DNA from: Phycisphaerales bacterium
GTDB taxonomy: Bacteria > Planctomycetota > Phycisphaerae > Phycisphaerales > UBA1924
NCBI GenBank assembly: GCA_019744815.1
Contig: JAIEUA010000008.1
Span: forward strand, 248,001 to 312,000
DNA: 64,000 bases
Direction: 5' to 3'
A program made the position numbers and the translations under genes. A model generated the notes under the pieces. That model had not been told where the DNA came from. It made no database searches and was given only the letters and a program-made list of their open reading frames with translations. This document shows positions 10,071 through 19,644 of the stretch, piece after piece. Position 1 is the first letter of the stretch. Each line of letters begins with the position of its first letter.

Positions 10071-10970
10071 TCAGCGCAAGACGGGAAATCGGTGAATGGG
10101 GGCTGGGCCACCAATCGGGACAAGCTCGCAACGACGCGGAGAGCGAGAGAGAACGGAGAAGCGACGAGATGGACATCGCGATGCCTTCCGTCGTGGCGTG
10201 TTGAGCGGTACGGTGGCGAGAGACGGGAATCTCTTGACGGACGCGAGCGGGACTGCCCAGGGAGCGGGCCGTTGGTGACCGAACGATTGGGATCATGGAG
10301 GGAGTTGAGAGTCCGTAAGCACGTGTCCGAGATGTGGGCAGAGAACTCTGAGAGGAATGGACGCTCCAGAGTTGATGCCTGTCTGGCGAACGAAATCACC
10401 GCCATTGCGGCTTGAGGGCTCTGTCTCCGGATGGCTACCCGCGCCGGTCGGCATAGTTGCAAATCGCGGAACGCGTGCATCTCTCATGGACGGTGGTACG
10501 CGAGCTGCGGCCAGCAAGATTCGAGGCACCATCCGCTGGCTCGTATTCTCTTGATCCTCCGCCATCATCCGCCGTGCCGATGTCTGATGGCGCTGTCAGT
10601 TGATGTCTGTCCGGACGAACGCGAGAGATTCAAGACACGGTCCGAGCGGCGCACACGCCGGAATGTCTGCTGCGGCTGAAATGCCCGAGCGAGGACATCT
10701 ACTCGTTCTGCTCATTCACTTGCGCGTGGAGGCGATTCGGGGGAGCATCGAGATAGACTGCCTGGCAAGGAGCTTCGTCTCGATTCGGAGACTCGAACGG
10801 AAGGATGAGGCGGTCGTTCCGTGCCGATGTGCCTTGAACGCGACGCGACCAGCGCTGGTGCTGGCTGATTCAGCGATGACCGGATTGTGCGGCATGGACG
10901 CCGAGATGGATGCGCCCGGGGCGTTCTCGCGCCGCGGGCGAGTGGCGTCGGTGGACGCGAGGAGTGCCGT
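10071..10970. other. Gene-poor stretch without a supported gene
   Basis: No frame here shows recognisable protein-like composition, a convincing ribosome-binding site or family motifs. The open frames present have the Arg/Ser-rich make-up of GC-driven chance frames. It separates the PEP-CTERM remnant from the glycan cluster. Confidence 0.5.
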
Positions 10971-12269
10971 ATGCAGAGCCCGCCCATCCCGTTCCGCTCG
11001 GCTTCGTGGCACCTGCACACCTGCGGCGCCCTGAGCCGGCAGCGGGCGCCCTCCGTGCGGACGCTTTTCGTGTCGACTTTTCCACCGGAAGCCTGCGGGC
11101 TCGCGACGTTCACGCAGGATTCGGCCGATGCCTTGGACCTTGCAAGTGCCGCCCCGCCCGCCTCGGTGTTCGCGATCGAACGCGGGCCTCGCCAACGGTA
11201 CGAAGACCGTCGCGTCACCCGTGTCATTCGAAACGACGAGGCAGGCTCCTACGGAACAGCGGCAGCGGCCGCGAACTCCGGCCCGTACGACGTCGTCAGC
11301 CTGCAGCACGAGTTCGGCCTGTACCCCGGTGCGTGGGGTCGGGGCGTGCTCGACTTTGTCACGCAGTGCCGAAAGCCGATCATCACGACCTTGCACACGC
11401 TGATGTCGAATCCGCCCCCCGCGGCGCGTGACATCATCGACGAGGTGGTGCGGCGAAGCAAGGGTGTCGTTGTCATGACCAACGCGGCGGCGGCGATTCT
11501 CAGGAAGGCTTATGGCTCGTTCTCGACGCCGATCCGCGTGATCCCGCACGGTGTGCCGATCATTCATCGCCAGTACGACGCGGCGTGCAAGAAGCGATTG
11601 GACCTTGAGGATCGTCGCGTGCTTCTCACGTTTGGGCTCATCGGGCGCGGCAAGGGGCTCGAAGCGATGATCGACGCCATGCCGTCGGTGCTGAGGCGCT
11701 GACCGGAGGCCATCTACCTCATCGTCGGAGCGACGCACCCCAAGGTGAGAGAGCACGAGGGTGAGTCGTACCGCGAGACCTTGACAGCAAAGGTCGAGTC
11801 GCTCGGCCTGAGTTCCGCGGTGCGGTTTGTGAACCGGTTTGTTGAGTTCCCGGAGTTGATGACCTATCTCGGAGCCTGCGACGTCTACGTCACGCCGTAC
11901 ACCGGTGAGGATCAGATCGCCAGCGGTACGCTGGCGTATGCGATGGCGGCTGGTCGTCCGATTGTGAGCACGCCCTACGTCTATGCACGCGAGGTGCTTG
12001 CCGACGGGCGCGGGCAGCTTGTCCCGTTCGGTGACAGCGAGGCCATGGCAGAAGCCACGCTGCGATATCTTGAGAATGGGCCGCTCGAGCGTCGCACGCG
12101 CCGGGTTGCGTACGCCTATGCGATCCCGATGCGGTGGCGCATCGTCGGCGTCGACTACCTTCGATTCTTCAATGAGATCCTGGGCATCCCCGGGATGGCT
12201 GGGTCCTCCCGCTCGGCGAGCCATCCACGGCTGGACGCCGCGGATCACCCACAAAGAGGAAGCTCATGA
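10971..12269 (+). pseudogene. GT4-type glycosyltransferase interrupted by an in-frame TGA
   Basis: This reads as one glycosyltransferase (GT-B fold, family 4 style) of about 432 codons. The N-terminal half contains TFPPEACGLATFT, LQHEFGLYPG and IPHGVPIIH. The C-terminal half contains LIVGATHP, YVTPYTGEDQIASGTLAYAM and GRPIVSTPY, the nucleotide-sugar-binding region. Both halves lie in the same frame, separated only by a TGA at 11700-11702. The ATG at 10971 has a GAGGAG site 8 bases upstream. The stop overlaps the next gene as ATGA. Without read-through, only a truncated 243-residue acceptor half would be made, so the gene is probably inactive unless the stop is a sequence error. Confidence 0.8.
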
Positions 12270-13423
12270 CGCTCCCCGGCGGCATCTCGATGCGGCACCT
12301 CGATCGCATGACCGATTGCACGGGACTCGTTCAGCACGCCATCTACTCCGTTCCGCGGCGCGAGAGCGGGTACACCATCGACGACAACGCCCGGGCGCTT
12401 CTGCTGTGCGTGCGTCTGTGGTCCTACGAGCCGAGCCCTCGAATGCTCGAGCGCGTTGTGAACTACCTCAGCCTGCTCGAGTTCGCCAAGCGGCCCGGGG
12501 GCGGCTTTTACAACCTGATGAGCTATCAGCGACAGTGGCTCGATACCGATTCCAGCGGCGATTGCCAGGGTCAAGCCGTGCGAGCGCTCGCCGATGTGGT
12601 GGCGAGCGGCTTGTCGTCGGACCTGCGACACCTCGCCGTCGAACTCATGCAGCGGGCGCTCCCGACCCTGGCAGAGCTGCGAAGCTTGCGGGCGCAGGCG
12701 TATGTCGTCATCGCCTTTGGCCGACTTCGCGGGATCGAGCACGACCTGGTGCCGCGGATGGAGGCGATCGCGCGGGGCGCGGCGCGTCACCTGGTTGAGT
12801 GCTTCGAGCGATCGCGGCGACCGGGTTGGGAGTGGTTTGAGTCGCGGATGACGTACGCCAATGCCGTGTTGCCGCACGCGCTGTTCGTGGCGGAGCGATC
12901 GTGGCCCGATCGGGGCTTTGGGGCGATCGCTGCGGCGTCTTTCGCATTCCTCGAAGCTCACACCACCAACGCGGGACTGTTCGAGCCGGTCGGCAGCAAC
13001 GGCTGGTACTCGCACGGCGAGACCAAGGCTCGATACGACCAGCAACCCGTGGAGGCGGTCACCATGGCCGACGCGGCTCTCGCGGGGTTTCAACTTTCTT
13101 GCAAGGACTCATACCTCTCGGCGCTTCGCAGAGCCCACGCCTGGTTCGGTGGCGGCAACAGCGAAGGGCTCAACCTCGGCGTCGAGCGCGATGGTGCGTG
13201 CTACGACGCGCTCATGCCGGGACGGGTGAATCGCAATCAGGGTGCGGAGTCGACGCTCGCGTTCCTTTGGACCTCGGTCATCCTGGCCGAGGGCGAGATG
13301 GTCAGGCGTCAGTACGGCATGGTGCCTCTTGAGGATGACACTGCCTGCGTCCCCGCGTTCGAGGAAGCAAGTCTGCCGGCCGCGGGTCCTGGGCCAGCAA
13401 CAGAGGAGCCCACGCGTGGCTAA
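12266..13423 (+). CDS. Alpha/alpha-toroid (six-hairpin-like) glycan-associated protein
   Basis: A 385-residue soluble protein with repeated helix pairs, such as TDCTGLVQHAIYSVPRRESG, YTIDDNARALLLCV, WDCQGQ-like DCQGQAVRAL and GWYSHGETKARYDQQP. The conserved aromatic/acid pattern suggests a carbohydrate-active (alpha/alpha)6 fold. It sits between a GT4-type glycosyltransferase and a GH130 phosphorylase with overlapping starts and stops on both sides. This three-gene order recurs in other bacteria as far as I recall. Its precise reaction is not known to me. Unlike both neighbours, this gene appears intact. Confidence 0.7.
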   Translation: MTLPGGISMRHLDRMTDCTGLVQHAIYSVPRRESGYTIDDNARALLLCVRLWSYEPSPRMLERVVNYLSLLEFAKRPGGGFYNLMSYQRQWLDTDSSGDCQGQAVRALADVVASGLSSDLRHLAVELMQRALPTLAELRSLRAQAYVVIAFGRLRGIEHDLVPRMEAIARGAARHLVECFERSRRPGWEWFESRMTYANAVLPHALFVAERSWPDRGFGAIAAASFAFLEAHTTNAGLFEPVGSNGWYSHGETKARYDQQPVEAVTMADAALAGFQLSCKDSYLSALRRAHAWFGGGNSEGLNLGVERDGACYDALMPGRVNRNQGAESTLAFLWTSVILAEGEMVRRQYGMVPLEDDTACVPAFEEASLPAAGPGPATEEPTRG

Positions 13424-14379
13424 CGGTTACCCGGCCTTGTTCCAGCGTTCACCCGCGAACCCGATCCTGACCGCTGCCCGGTGGCCGTACCCGGCACATA
13501 CGGTCTTCAACGCCGGCGCGTGCGAGTTCAACGGCGAGACGCTCTTGCTTGTTCGAGTCGAGGATCGGCGTGGGCACTCGCACTTGACGGTTGCCCGCAG
13601 CCGCGATGGTGTCTCGGATTGGCGTGTCGACCCCTCGCCGAGCTTTCTACCGGATCCTCACGAGCACAGCGAAGAAGCGGGGAATCGAGGACCCGCGGCT
13701 CACCGGGGTTGAGGATCGCCAGGAGTGGATCATCGCCTACACGGCGTTCTCGCCCAGCGGGCCTTTGGTGTCGCTCGCTCGAACCAAGGATTTCGTCACG
13801 TTTGAACGACTCGGTCCGGTGATGCCGCCGGAGGACAAGGACGCGGCGCTGTTCCCGCGACGGTTCGGCGGCCGCTACGCACTGATCCACCGACCGGTGT
13901 CCGCTGGCAGTTCCGGTGCGCACATCTGGATCTCGTTCTCGACGGATCTGGTCCATTGGGGCGATCACCAGATCCTGCTGCACGCCAGACGCGGCGCGTG
14001 GTGGGACGCCAACAAGATCGGGCTGAGCCCGCCGCCGATGGAGACCGAGGAGGGCTGGCTGATCCTCTATCACGGCGTGCGACAGACCGCGGGCGGATGC
14101 CTGTACCGCCTCGGCCTCGCACTGCTGGATCTCGACGACCCGCGGAAGGTGCTGCGCCGGTCCGATGACTGGGTGTTTGCGGCGGACACGCCTTACGAGC
14201 GGCACGGCGATGTCGGCGGCGTGGTGTTCCCGTGCGGATGGATTCTCGATCGGCCGAGCGGCACGATCCGCGTCTACTACGGCGGGGCGGATACTTGCAT
14301 CGGGCTAGCCACGGCCTCTGTGACTCAGCTGCTCGACTACCTTCGCAACTGCAAGACCCCACGTGATGGGAAGGGATGA
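13416..14379 (+). pseudogene. Frameshifted GH130 mannoside phosphorylase
   Basis: GH130 enzymes phosphorolyse beta-mannosidic bonds. The first frame starts at a GTG (13416) overlapping the previous stop and reads FQRSPANPILTAARWPYPAH, VFNAGACEF, LLVRVEDRRGHSHL and a DPSPSFLPDP motif. The second frame resumes as GIEDPRLTG and continues with WIIAYTAFS, KDAALFPRRFGGRYALIHRP, ISFSTDLVHWG, GWLILYHGVR and YYGGADT. The two halves join at about 13,675 (GAAGAAGCG followed by GGGAATCGAG). A consensus W-G-I-E-D there would need two more bases, so a 2-base deletion is the simplest explanation. Confidence 0.8.
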
Positions 14380-14407
14380 GGGCTCTGGTGCCGCCATCGC
14401 TCGGCGA

Positions 14408-14611
14408 TCATCTTGATGTCTTCGGCGTGGGCTTTGGAACGACGACGTCGGTCACCATGATGTAGCGGGGCTTGGCCGTGTGTTGGCGAAGGGCGGCGTG
14501 GCTCAGGTCTTGGGCCAGACGGGCCGTGCCCGAGCGCCTCGGGTCGACGCCGAGTGCCTCGGCCGCGACCCGTGCGGCATCGTTCATACGGGGATCGGTG
14601 CGATCTTCCAT
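14408..14611 (-). CDS. Small hydrophilic protein of unknown function
   Basis: A 67-residue protein (MEDRTDPRMNDAARV...) with an AAGGA site a few bases before the ATG. It is acidic/basic mixed, has no membrane segment and begins with helix-forming residues (VAAEALGV, LAQDLSHAAL). I do not recognise a family. It lies downstream of the DUF3185 gene on the same strand with a gap of about 50 bases and may be cotranscribed with it. Confidence 0.55.
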   Translation of the reverse strand: MEDRTDPRMNDAARVAAEALGVDPRRSGTARLAQDLSHAALRQHTAKPRYIMVTDVVVPKPTPKTSR

Positions 14612-14663
14612 GACTGTCCTTTCTTCCGTGAAGAACACGATGGAGCGCGAGCACGCCGCGGGG

Positions 14664-14885
14664 CTACGAGCGGCCGAAGTACCGATCCGGCACGACACAC
14701 GCCCCGATGCCGGCGATGATCGTGACGATGCCGCCGAGCGTGAACCACACGGCGCGGTCTGTGGGCGTGCCCCGAAAGAAGTTCGAGAACTGCGAGGCGA
14801 CTGAGTCCGAGGCCCGGAGACCGACAATCAGCAGACCGATGCCGACGACGATCACGATCAATCCCAAGATGCGCTGGGTGTTCAT
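14664..14885 (-). CDS. DUF3185 family small membrane protein
   Basis: A 73-residue protein with two membrane helices (about residues 5-24 and 47-66). They flank the family signature ASDSVASQFSNFF-GTPTD, as in DUF3185 proteins. The function is unknown; the family often sits among envelope-stress genes. Its ATG overlaps the stop of the upstream 163-residue membrane protein (ATGA), so the two are translationally coupled. Confidence 0.85.
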   Translation of the reverse strand: MNTQRILGLIVIVVGIGLLIVGLRASDSVASQFSNFFRGTPTDRAVWFTLGGIVTIIAGIGACVVPDRYFGRS

Positions 14886-15373
14886 GTGTTCCCTTCTGTT
14901 GAGATGCGACGCGCGGCTGCTGCATCGGCAGCCTGATTCGGTGTGTGCCGCCCGCCCTGTTCATCCACCGCCTGGCGGCGGGCGTCGCGTTCTTCGGTGC
15001 CCCGCCAGTTGACGAGGACCCAGATGGGCATGCCTCCGATCGAGAGGAGCGCCAGTAGCACCACGGCGTAGCGGACGGCGGTGGCACCCGGAATTCCATA
15101 GAGCATCGCGATGATGATGATCAGGCCAACGACGAGGCCGAATCCCAGCGCCAAGAGCTGCCACCCCACGGATCGCTGCCGATGCGTCGGTGATCGGCCG
15201 TCGACCGATTGGGCGGCCATCAGCTCATCCTGATGCTCGTTCACCGCTCCAAGAGCACCCGTGGTCGAGATCTCGGCAGCCGCCTCGTGTGTGCCTCGAA
15301 ACGCGACGTCCGATGCCGATGATGTGGCATTCCTGTGCTCTTGTTCAATTGGGTCATCGGTATGGCCAGGCAT
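14882..15373 (-). CDS. Two-helix membrane protein, unknown function
   Basis: 163 residues. A hydrophilic N-terminal region of about 75 residues is followed by two membrane helices (LLALGFGLVVGLIIIIAMLY and VVLLALLSIGGMPIWVLVNW), then a charged tail. No family was recognised. It overlaps DUF3185 by four bases, which suggests a small envelope operon: this gene, DUF3185, then the 67-residue protein. Confidence 0.6.
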   Translation of the reverse strand: MPGHTDDPIEQEHRNATSSASDVAFRGTHEAAAEISTTGALGAVNEHQDELMAAQSVDGRSPTHRQRSVGWQLLALGFGLVVGLIIIIAMLYGIPGATAVRYAVVLLALLSIGGMPIWVLVNWRGTEERDARRQAVDEQGGRHTPNQAADAAAARRISTEGNT

Positions 15374-15473
15374 CGTGAGGCTCCTTGCCGCTTTCGCAAC
15401 GCGAGAGGCTTCGTGGCTGCACGCATGTGCATCCCCCTCTCGGGACCGCGCGGCGATCCAGCCGCGACTCGGC

Positions 15474-15632
15474 CTACCGCAGGTACCCGAGCAGCATCGC
15501 TATGACCAGGACCAAGAGAATCACGCCGAGCACACCGCCGGGGGCATATCCCCATTTACGGCTGTGTGGATAGAGCGGCAAGGCACCGATCAGCATGAGG
15601 ATCAAGACGATGATCAGGATTGTTCCCAGCAT
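15474..15632 (-). CDS. DUF3309 family tiny membrane protein
   Basis: A 52-residue protein starting MLGTILIIVLILML. The signature ALPLYPHSRKWGYAPGG lies between two hydrophobic helices and the ending is LLGYLR. This is a very close match to the DUF3309 pattern (two helices around a Y-x-x-S-x-x-W-G-Y-x-P motif). An AAAGGA site precedes the ATG. The function is unknown. Such proteins are frequent in stress-related small-gene clusters. Confidence 0.85.
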   Translation of the reverse strand: MLGTILIIVLILMLIGALPLYPHSRKWGYAPGGVLGVILLVLVIAMLLGYLR

Positions 15633-15988
15633 GATGTTCCTTTTCTGAGGTCACGGGACTGTGGATCGCAAGTGATGTTGGTATCACGTGATTGCTGTGT
15701 CGAGTCATTGTCGGTGCCGCCGTGTGTATTTGCTATGGGGAAGTGTGCTTGATCTGGCCACGTGCGCGACACCGTCGCGCAGAGCGCCTGGCATCACCGT
15801 TCATGTGGCACGAAGCCAAGCACGCGTCCCTGATCGCTGCCACTGACCGCATTCGTCGATCAATACGGAGCAAAGCCGTTAGCTCGCGTCACTGTCCTCC
15901 TCGTGCGGACATGCACCGGCGCTGAGGAATCCACCCGTGGGTGGGCGAGCGTCTCGGTCGGCTTCGCAGTGCACTGAAAGGTTCTCCC
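15633..15988. other. Intergenic region between divergent genes
   Basis: About 350 bases between the DUF3309 gene (minus) and the PEP-CTERM gene (plus). It should hold the promoters of both, but I could not pick a convincing -35/-10 pair. The only clear signal is AAAGG before the ATG at 15989. Confidence 0.4.
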
Positions 15989-16726
15989 ATGTTCTCCAAG
16001 ATTCTCACCGCTACCATGACCGCCGCCGGTCTCGCGGCTTCGTGCGGCGCTTCCCAGATCGGCATCTCCGCCATCGGCGGCGGGCTCGTCCTGAACTCCG
16101 GTCCGCTCTCAACCATGGCGTTCGGCAACGGCCCGAACCAGTGGCTCGGATCCTCGCTCGCCGCGGTGCACGCGTCGATCAATGCCAGCGGTGTCAATAC
16201 CAACGGCAAGATCACGTTCGTCGCCGCCGAGACCAGCGCCGGCCTCGCCTTCATGACGCTCATCGATCAGGAGCTCATCGCGGGCACCACCGCCGGCGGC
16301 AACGTGCACATGGACTCGGTCGCCGACGGCGTCAATCAGGCGTTCATCAAGGACACCGCGGGCAATGTGGTCATCAGCGCGAACGGCCCCAACGCCCGCA
16401 TCGCTTCCGGCAACTTCGCCTGGAACAGCAACGGCGGCGGCGACGGGTTCGCGTGGGCTAATCTGGCCTCCGGCAACACCACCACGTTCCGCTTCAACAT
16501 GATCGCGAACCTGGCGCTCGGCCTCAACGCCTCGTCGCCCTTCCAGTTCGTGACCTGGGACGGCGCCAAGTGGGCCGAGGTGGTCGTCCCCGCCGCATTG
16601 CTCAGCTTCAGCAGCACCGATGATTTCGGATTCTCCGCAACCGTACTTGTGCCTAGTCCTGGCGTCTTGTTTGTGGGCGGGATCTCGATGATCGGATTGG
16701 CCGCTCGTCGCCGTCGTCTGGCCTAA
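15989..16726 (+). CDS. Exported PEP-CTERM-type protein
   Basis: A 245-residue secreted protein. A signal peptide (MFSKILTATMTAAGLAASCG) is followed by a Gly/Ala/Asn-rich beta-type domain and a C-terminal sorting signal. That signal is VPSPGVLFVGGISMIGLA and a terminal RRRR cluster, the Planctomycetota variant of PEP-CTERM. Such tails are recognised by exosortase-like enzymes and link proteins to the envelope or exopolysaccharide; this is family knowledge. The start at 15989 is chosen for its AAAGG site and signal peptide. A start at 15941 would add 16 non-signal residues. A strong terminator follows 40 bases after the stop. Confidence 0.8.
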   Translation: MFSKILTATMTAAGLAASCGASQIGISAIGGGLVLNSGPLSTMAFGNGPNQWLGSSLAAVHASINASGVNTNGKITFVAAETSAGLAFMTLIDQELIAGTTAGGNVHMDSVADGVNQAFIKDTAGNVVISANGPNARIASGNFAWNSNGGGDGFAWANLASGNTTTFRFNMIANLALGLNASSPFQFVTWDGAKWAEVVVPAALLSFSSTDDFGFSATVLVPSPGVLFVGGISMIGLAARRRRLA

Positions 16727-16764
16727 GGCCCTTCAAATGCCGCACGAATGACTTGATTTGTGAG

Positions 16765-16791
16765 CGAGAGGCGCTGGGTGCCTCTCGTTTT
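16765..16791 (+). terminator. Rho-independent terminator
   Basis: An 8-bp perfect stem, CGAGAGGC/GCCTCTCG, with a 7-base loop is followed directly by TTTT. It ends the PEP-CTERM transcript. Confidence 0.85.
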
Positions 16792-16938
16792 CTCCGTGCT
16801 CGGTATCGGGTCTCGCGCGCGCACGCAGCGCTGGACTTGTTTAGGTTCAGGTTGCCTGGTGTTTGCGGAACATTCCCTGATTGTCGAAGAACTTGCTCCT
16901 CGCGCTGGCTTGCTTCGTCGCGATCCATAGACTGCCGC

Positions 16939-18588
16939 ATGGCTCCAGGTTCTCGGGGCACGGCACGCGTTGGGCGGGAGCGACTCGCTCCCAGGAGTGC
17001 CGCGAAGGCGGCTCCGGTGACCCCCATGCTTGACCCGATCATCACGATGAACGCCAGCGGGTTCATCCAATCCGCCAGCGCCTCCGTTGAGAACGTCTTC
17101 GGCTGGACGCCGGCGGAGTTGTTCGGGCGCAACGTGAAGGTGCTCATCCCCGAGCCGCGGCGGTCGGCGCTTGATCGCTATCTCGATCGGTACCGTAACG
17201 CGGGTGACACGCGTGTGCTGGAGCGGACGCGACGCTTCGACGCCGTTCGCAAGGACGGGAAGGCCATCCAGATCGAGCTCTCGATGTCCCGCGCGGATCT
17301 TCCGCCTCATGTGGCCCCGTACTTCATCGGTATCGTCCGCGAGGTGACGAGCGAGATCGACATCAGTTCGGAGTCGATCAAAGACCGCACCCGATTGCAG
17401 CAGTTGGTGACCGAACAGACCCGCGCGCTGGCGACCGCGAGCCTGCGGCTGCAGCTGGCCGATCGCCTCGCGGCCCTCGGCACGCTCGCGGCCGGGCTGG
17501 GCCATGACATGAACAACGTGCTGCTGCCCGTGCGTGCACGGCTCAACGCGCTCGAGCACGCCGGGATCCCACCCGCGGCCCAGACCCACCTCAAGGCCGT
17601 GCGTCGTTCCGTGGCCTACCTCCAGAACCTCAGCGACGGATTGCACGATCTCGCCCTCGATCCAGACGGTTCGGGGCTCAGCGTCGTGAGGTCCGGCGTC
17701 ACGGATCTGTCCCGTTGGTGGCGGCACGTCGGTCCGCTGATCAGCAAGGCCATCCCGACCCACGTGAAGCTGCACGCTTCCTTCTCACCGGGGCTGCCGC
17801 CGGTGGCGATCGCACCCCACTGGCTGACCCAGGCGATGCTCAACTTGATCGTGAACGCCGGTGAGGCGATGCCCGCTCGGCGTACCGGGTCGTGGATCAA
17901 GCTGACGGCCAAGAAGTCCGAGGACGGTCGGTGGATGCGGGTGTCGGTGCGAGATAACGGACGCGGGATGACGCAGGCCATCCAGCACCGGGCCATGGAC
18001 CTTTTCTTCACAACCAAGCCGCGACGCATCGGCACCGGATTGGGGCTTCCGCTCGCGAGGAAAGCCGTGATGCGGGCCGGCGGCGATCTGGAGATTCAGT
18101 CGAAGCCGAACCACGGCACGACTGTTGTGTTGGTGCTTGGAATCGTGGCGGAAAACGAGAGCCGCGAAGCAACCACCGAGCCGAGCCGACACTGCGCGGC
18201 GTTGTCCCTTCGGAGCGGGGCGAGCACGGCGGTTGCGACTCAAGTTGTGATCAGCACCGGTCTAGAGCTGCACATCACCAAGGACAACGGACCAGGCGGA
18301 TGCGACGTCTGGATCACCGAGCCGACGACGGAGGCGTTGCGTCGTGCTGTTCCGTGGCGTCGGGCGGACCGTAGCCGTGTCGCGGTTCTGCTGGGCACGC
18401 CCGCGAAGCGGCTGCGTTCCAAATGGGACACGCTCGAGCCGGTCATCATCGACCCGCCGGACGACTCACTGGCGCTTCGGCATGTGCTGACGGGCCTGAG
18501 CCAGCAGCCAAAGGGCAACCTGTCTTCCAAACCGCCGACGACCAAAGAGCCCCATCGCGCCAAAGGCGCCAAGGAGCCACGATCATGA
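16939..18588 (+). CDS. PAS-domain sensor histidine kinase
   Basis: 549 residues from the ATG at 16939. A PAS domain (about 35-150) has GFIQSASASVENVFGWTPAEL and the PAC-like RRFDAVRKDGKAIQIELS. It is followed by a coiled segment, a histidine region (LAAGLGHDMNNVLLPV, His near 189), and a HATPase domain with NLIVNAGEAM, DNGRGM and GTGLGLPLA. No membrane helix is seen, so it probably senses a cytoplasmic cue. The last 110 residues form a degenerate receiver-like domain (CDVWITEPTTEAL). It overlaps the downstream regulator by ATGA. An upstream in-frame ATG at 16753 would add 62 unlikely residues. Confidence 0.85.
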   Translation: MAPGSRGTARVGRERLAPRSAAKAAPVTPMLDPIITMNASGFIQSASASVENVFGWTPAELFGRNVKVLIPEPRRSALDRYLDRYRNAGDTRVLERTRRFDAVRKDGKAIQIELSMSRADLPPHVAPYFIGIVREVTSEIDISSESIKDRTRLQQLVTEQTRALATASLRLQLADRLAALGTLAAGLGHDMNNVLLPVRARLNALEHAGIPPAAQTHLKAVRRSVAYLQNLSDGLHDLALDPDGSGLSVVRSGVTDLSRWWRHVGPLISKAIPTHVKLHASFSPGLPPVAIAPHWLTQAMLNLIVNAGEAMPARRTGSWIKLTAKKSEDGRWMRVSVRDNGRGMTQAIQHRAMDLFFTTKPRRIGTGLGLPLARKAVMRAGGDLEIQSKPNHGTTVVLVLGIVAENESREATTEPSRHCAALSLRSGASTAVATQVVISTGLELHITKDNGPGGCDVWITEPTTEALRRAVPWRRADRSRVAVLLGTPAKRLRSKWDTLEPVIIDPPDDSLALRHVLTGLSQQPKGNLSSKPPTTKEPHRAKGAKEPRS

Positions 18589-19436
18589 AACCACACGGCA
18601 AGTCAGTCGGCTCCACTCCCGCGCCCGCTCCGCCGCCGGCGCCGTCGGCCAGAACGGTTCCGACATCCGAAGCCATGGCGAGGTCTCGCGACGCAGCTCG
18701 CCTGTCGGCGCTCTCCGGCCAAGGAGCCGTGTCCCACGCCATCCGCGTGCTTTGCGTCGACGATCACGCGGTGCTGGTCGAAGGTCTGAAGGCGCAGTTT
18801 GCGATCGACGGCCGCATTGAGGTCGTGGGTCGCCTCGCATCCGCGGCCGGTCTGGTGGAGGAGGTGCAGCGGGTGAAGGCGGACGCGGTGCTTCTCGATA
18901 TCGAGATGCCGGGACCCGACGCGTTTGAGAGCGCCGATCGCCTCCGCCGCGCCTGTCCGGATGTCCGGGTCATCGTGCTCAGCGCCCACATCCGCGACGG
19001 CTTCATCTCTGCCTCGTTTGCCGCGGGTGCGTGCGCGTACTTCGCCAAGTCGGACGAGCCCGAGGACATCGTCAGCGGCGTCTATCAGGTCATGCACCGG
19101 CGCTCGGAGACGTTCCTGCTCGGACCCAAGGTGCGGGAGCGATGCCAGGTGCGGCAGCCCAATGGAGCGGCCTTGTCCGCCGGTCAGACGCCGTCGAACT
19201 CCTCGCTCGGATTGGTCGGCGCGCCGACGTCGCTTTTGCAGTCGCTCTCCGCGCGCGAGGCGGAGATCCTTCGCCTGATCGGCAAGGGCCTGAGCCGCCA
19301 TCGCATCGCCGCCGAGCTGTGCCGCAGCGTGAAGACCATTGACGGGCACCAGGATCGCATCCTGCGCAAGCTCGGAATCTCGACGCGAGCGGACCTGATG
19401 CGGTTCGCGATCCGCGAGGGTCTCGCACAGGCCTAG
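18585..19436 (+). CDS. NarL/FixJ-type response regulator
   Basis: 283 residues. A disordered Pro/Ala-rich N-terminus of about 50 residues precedes a receiver domain (VLCVDDHAVLVEGL, acceptor D105 in LLDIEMPGPDAF) and a C-terminal LuxR-type helix-turn-helix (LSAREAEILRLIGKG, SVKTIDGHQDRILRKLG). The ATG lies within the kinase stop codon and has AAGGAG 8 bases upstream. It is therefore the cognate partner of the PAS kinase and a DNA-binding transcription regulator. The likely targets are the envelope/stress genes downstream, but that is inference. Confidence 0.9.
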   Translation: MKPHGKSVGSTPAPAPPPAPSARTVPTSEAMARSRDAARLSALSGQGAVSHAIRVLCVDDHAVLVEGLKAQFAIDGRIEVVGRLASAAGLVEEVQRVKADAVLLDIEMPGPDAFESADRLRRACPDVRVIVLSAHIRDGFISASFAAGACAYFAKSDEPEDIVSGVYQVMHRRSETFLLGPKVRERCQVRQPNGAALSAGQTPSNSSLGLVGAPTSLLQSLSAREAEILRLIGKGLSRHRIAAELCRSVKTIDGHQDRILRKLGISTRADLMRFAIREGLAQA

Positions 19437-19644
19437 AGCCGCTGAAGCCTTCGTCAGCGCACCCTTCAAGCAATCGTCCCCGTCTGTCGCGCTCCGCGAT
19501 GGGGGATTGCTTCGCTCTTGTTGTGCCGTTCGAGGGAGCCATCATCTCCTGGTTCCATTCCGACCTCGTGCGCGAGGCGGTGCTGGAAGAGCGTTGGCCC
19601 GCCGCACGAGTGGACGGGGCCCGCGCACAAGAAAGCGAGTTCTC

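Noticed and set aside
8800..10296. 498-residue minus-strand frame opposite the outer-membrane protein
   Set aside because: Antisense shadow over most of its length; only the short PEP-CTERM-like segment in another frame looked meaningful.
11700..11702. TGA as selenocysteine in the glycosyltransferase
   Set aside because: No selenocysteine-type hairpin was evident after the codon, and the site is not a redox or cysteine position in this enzyme family.
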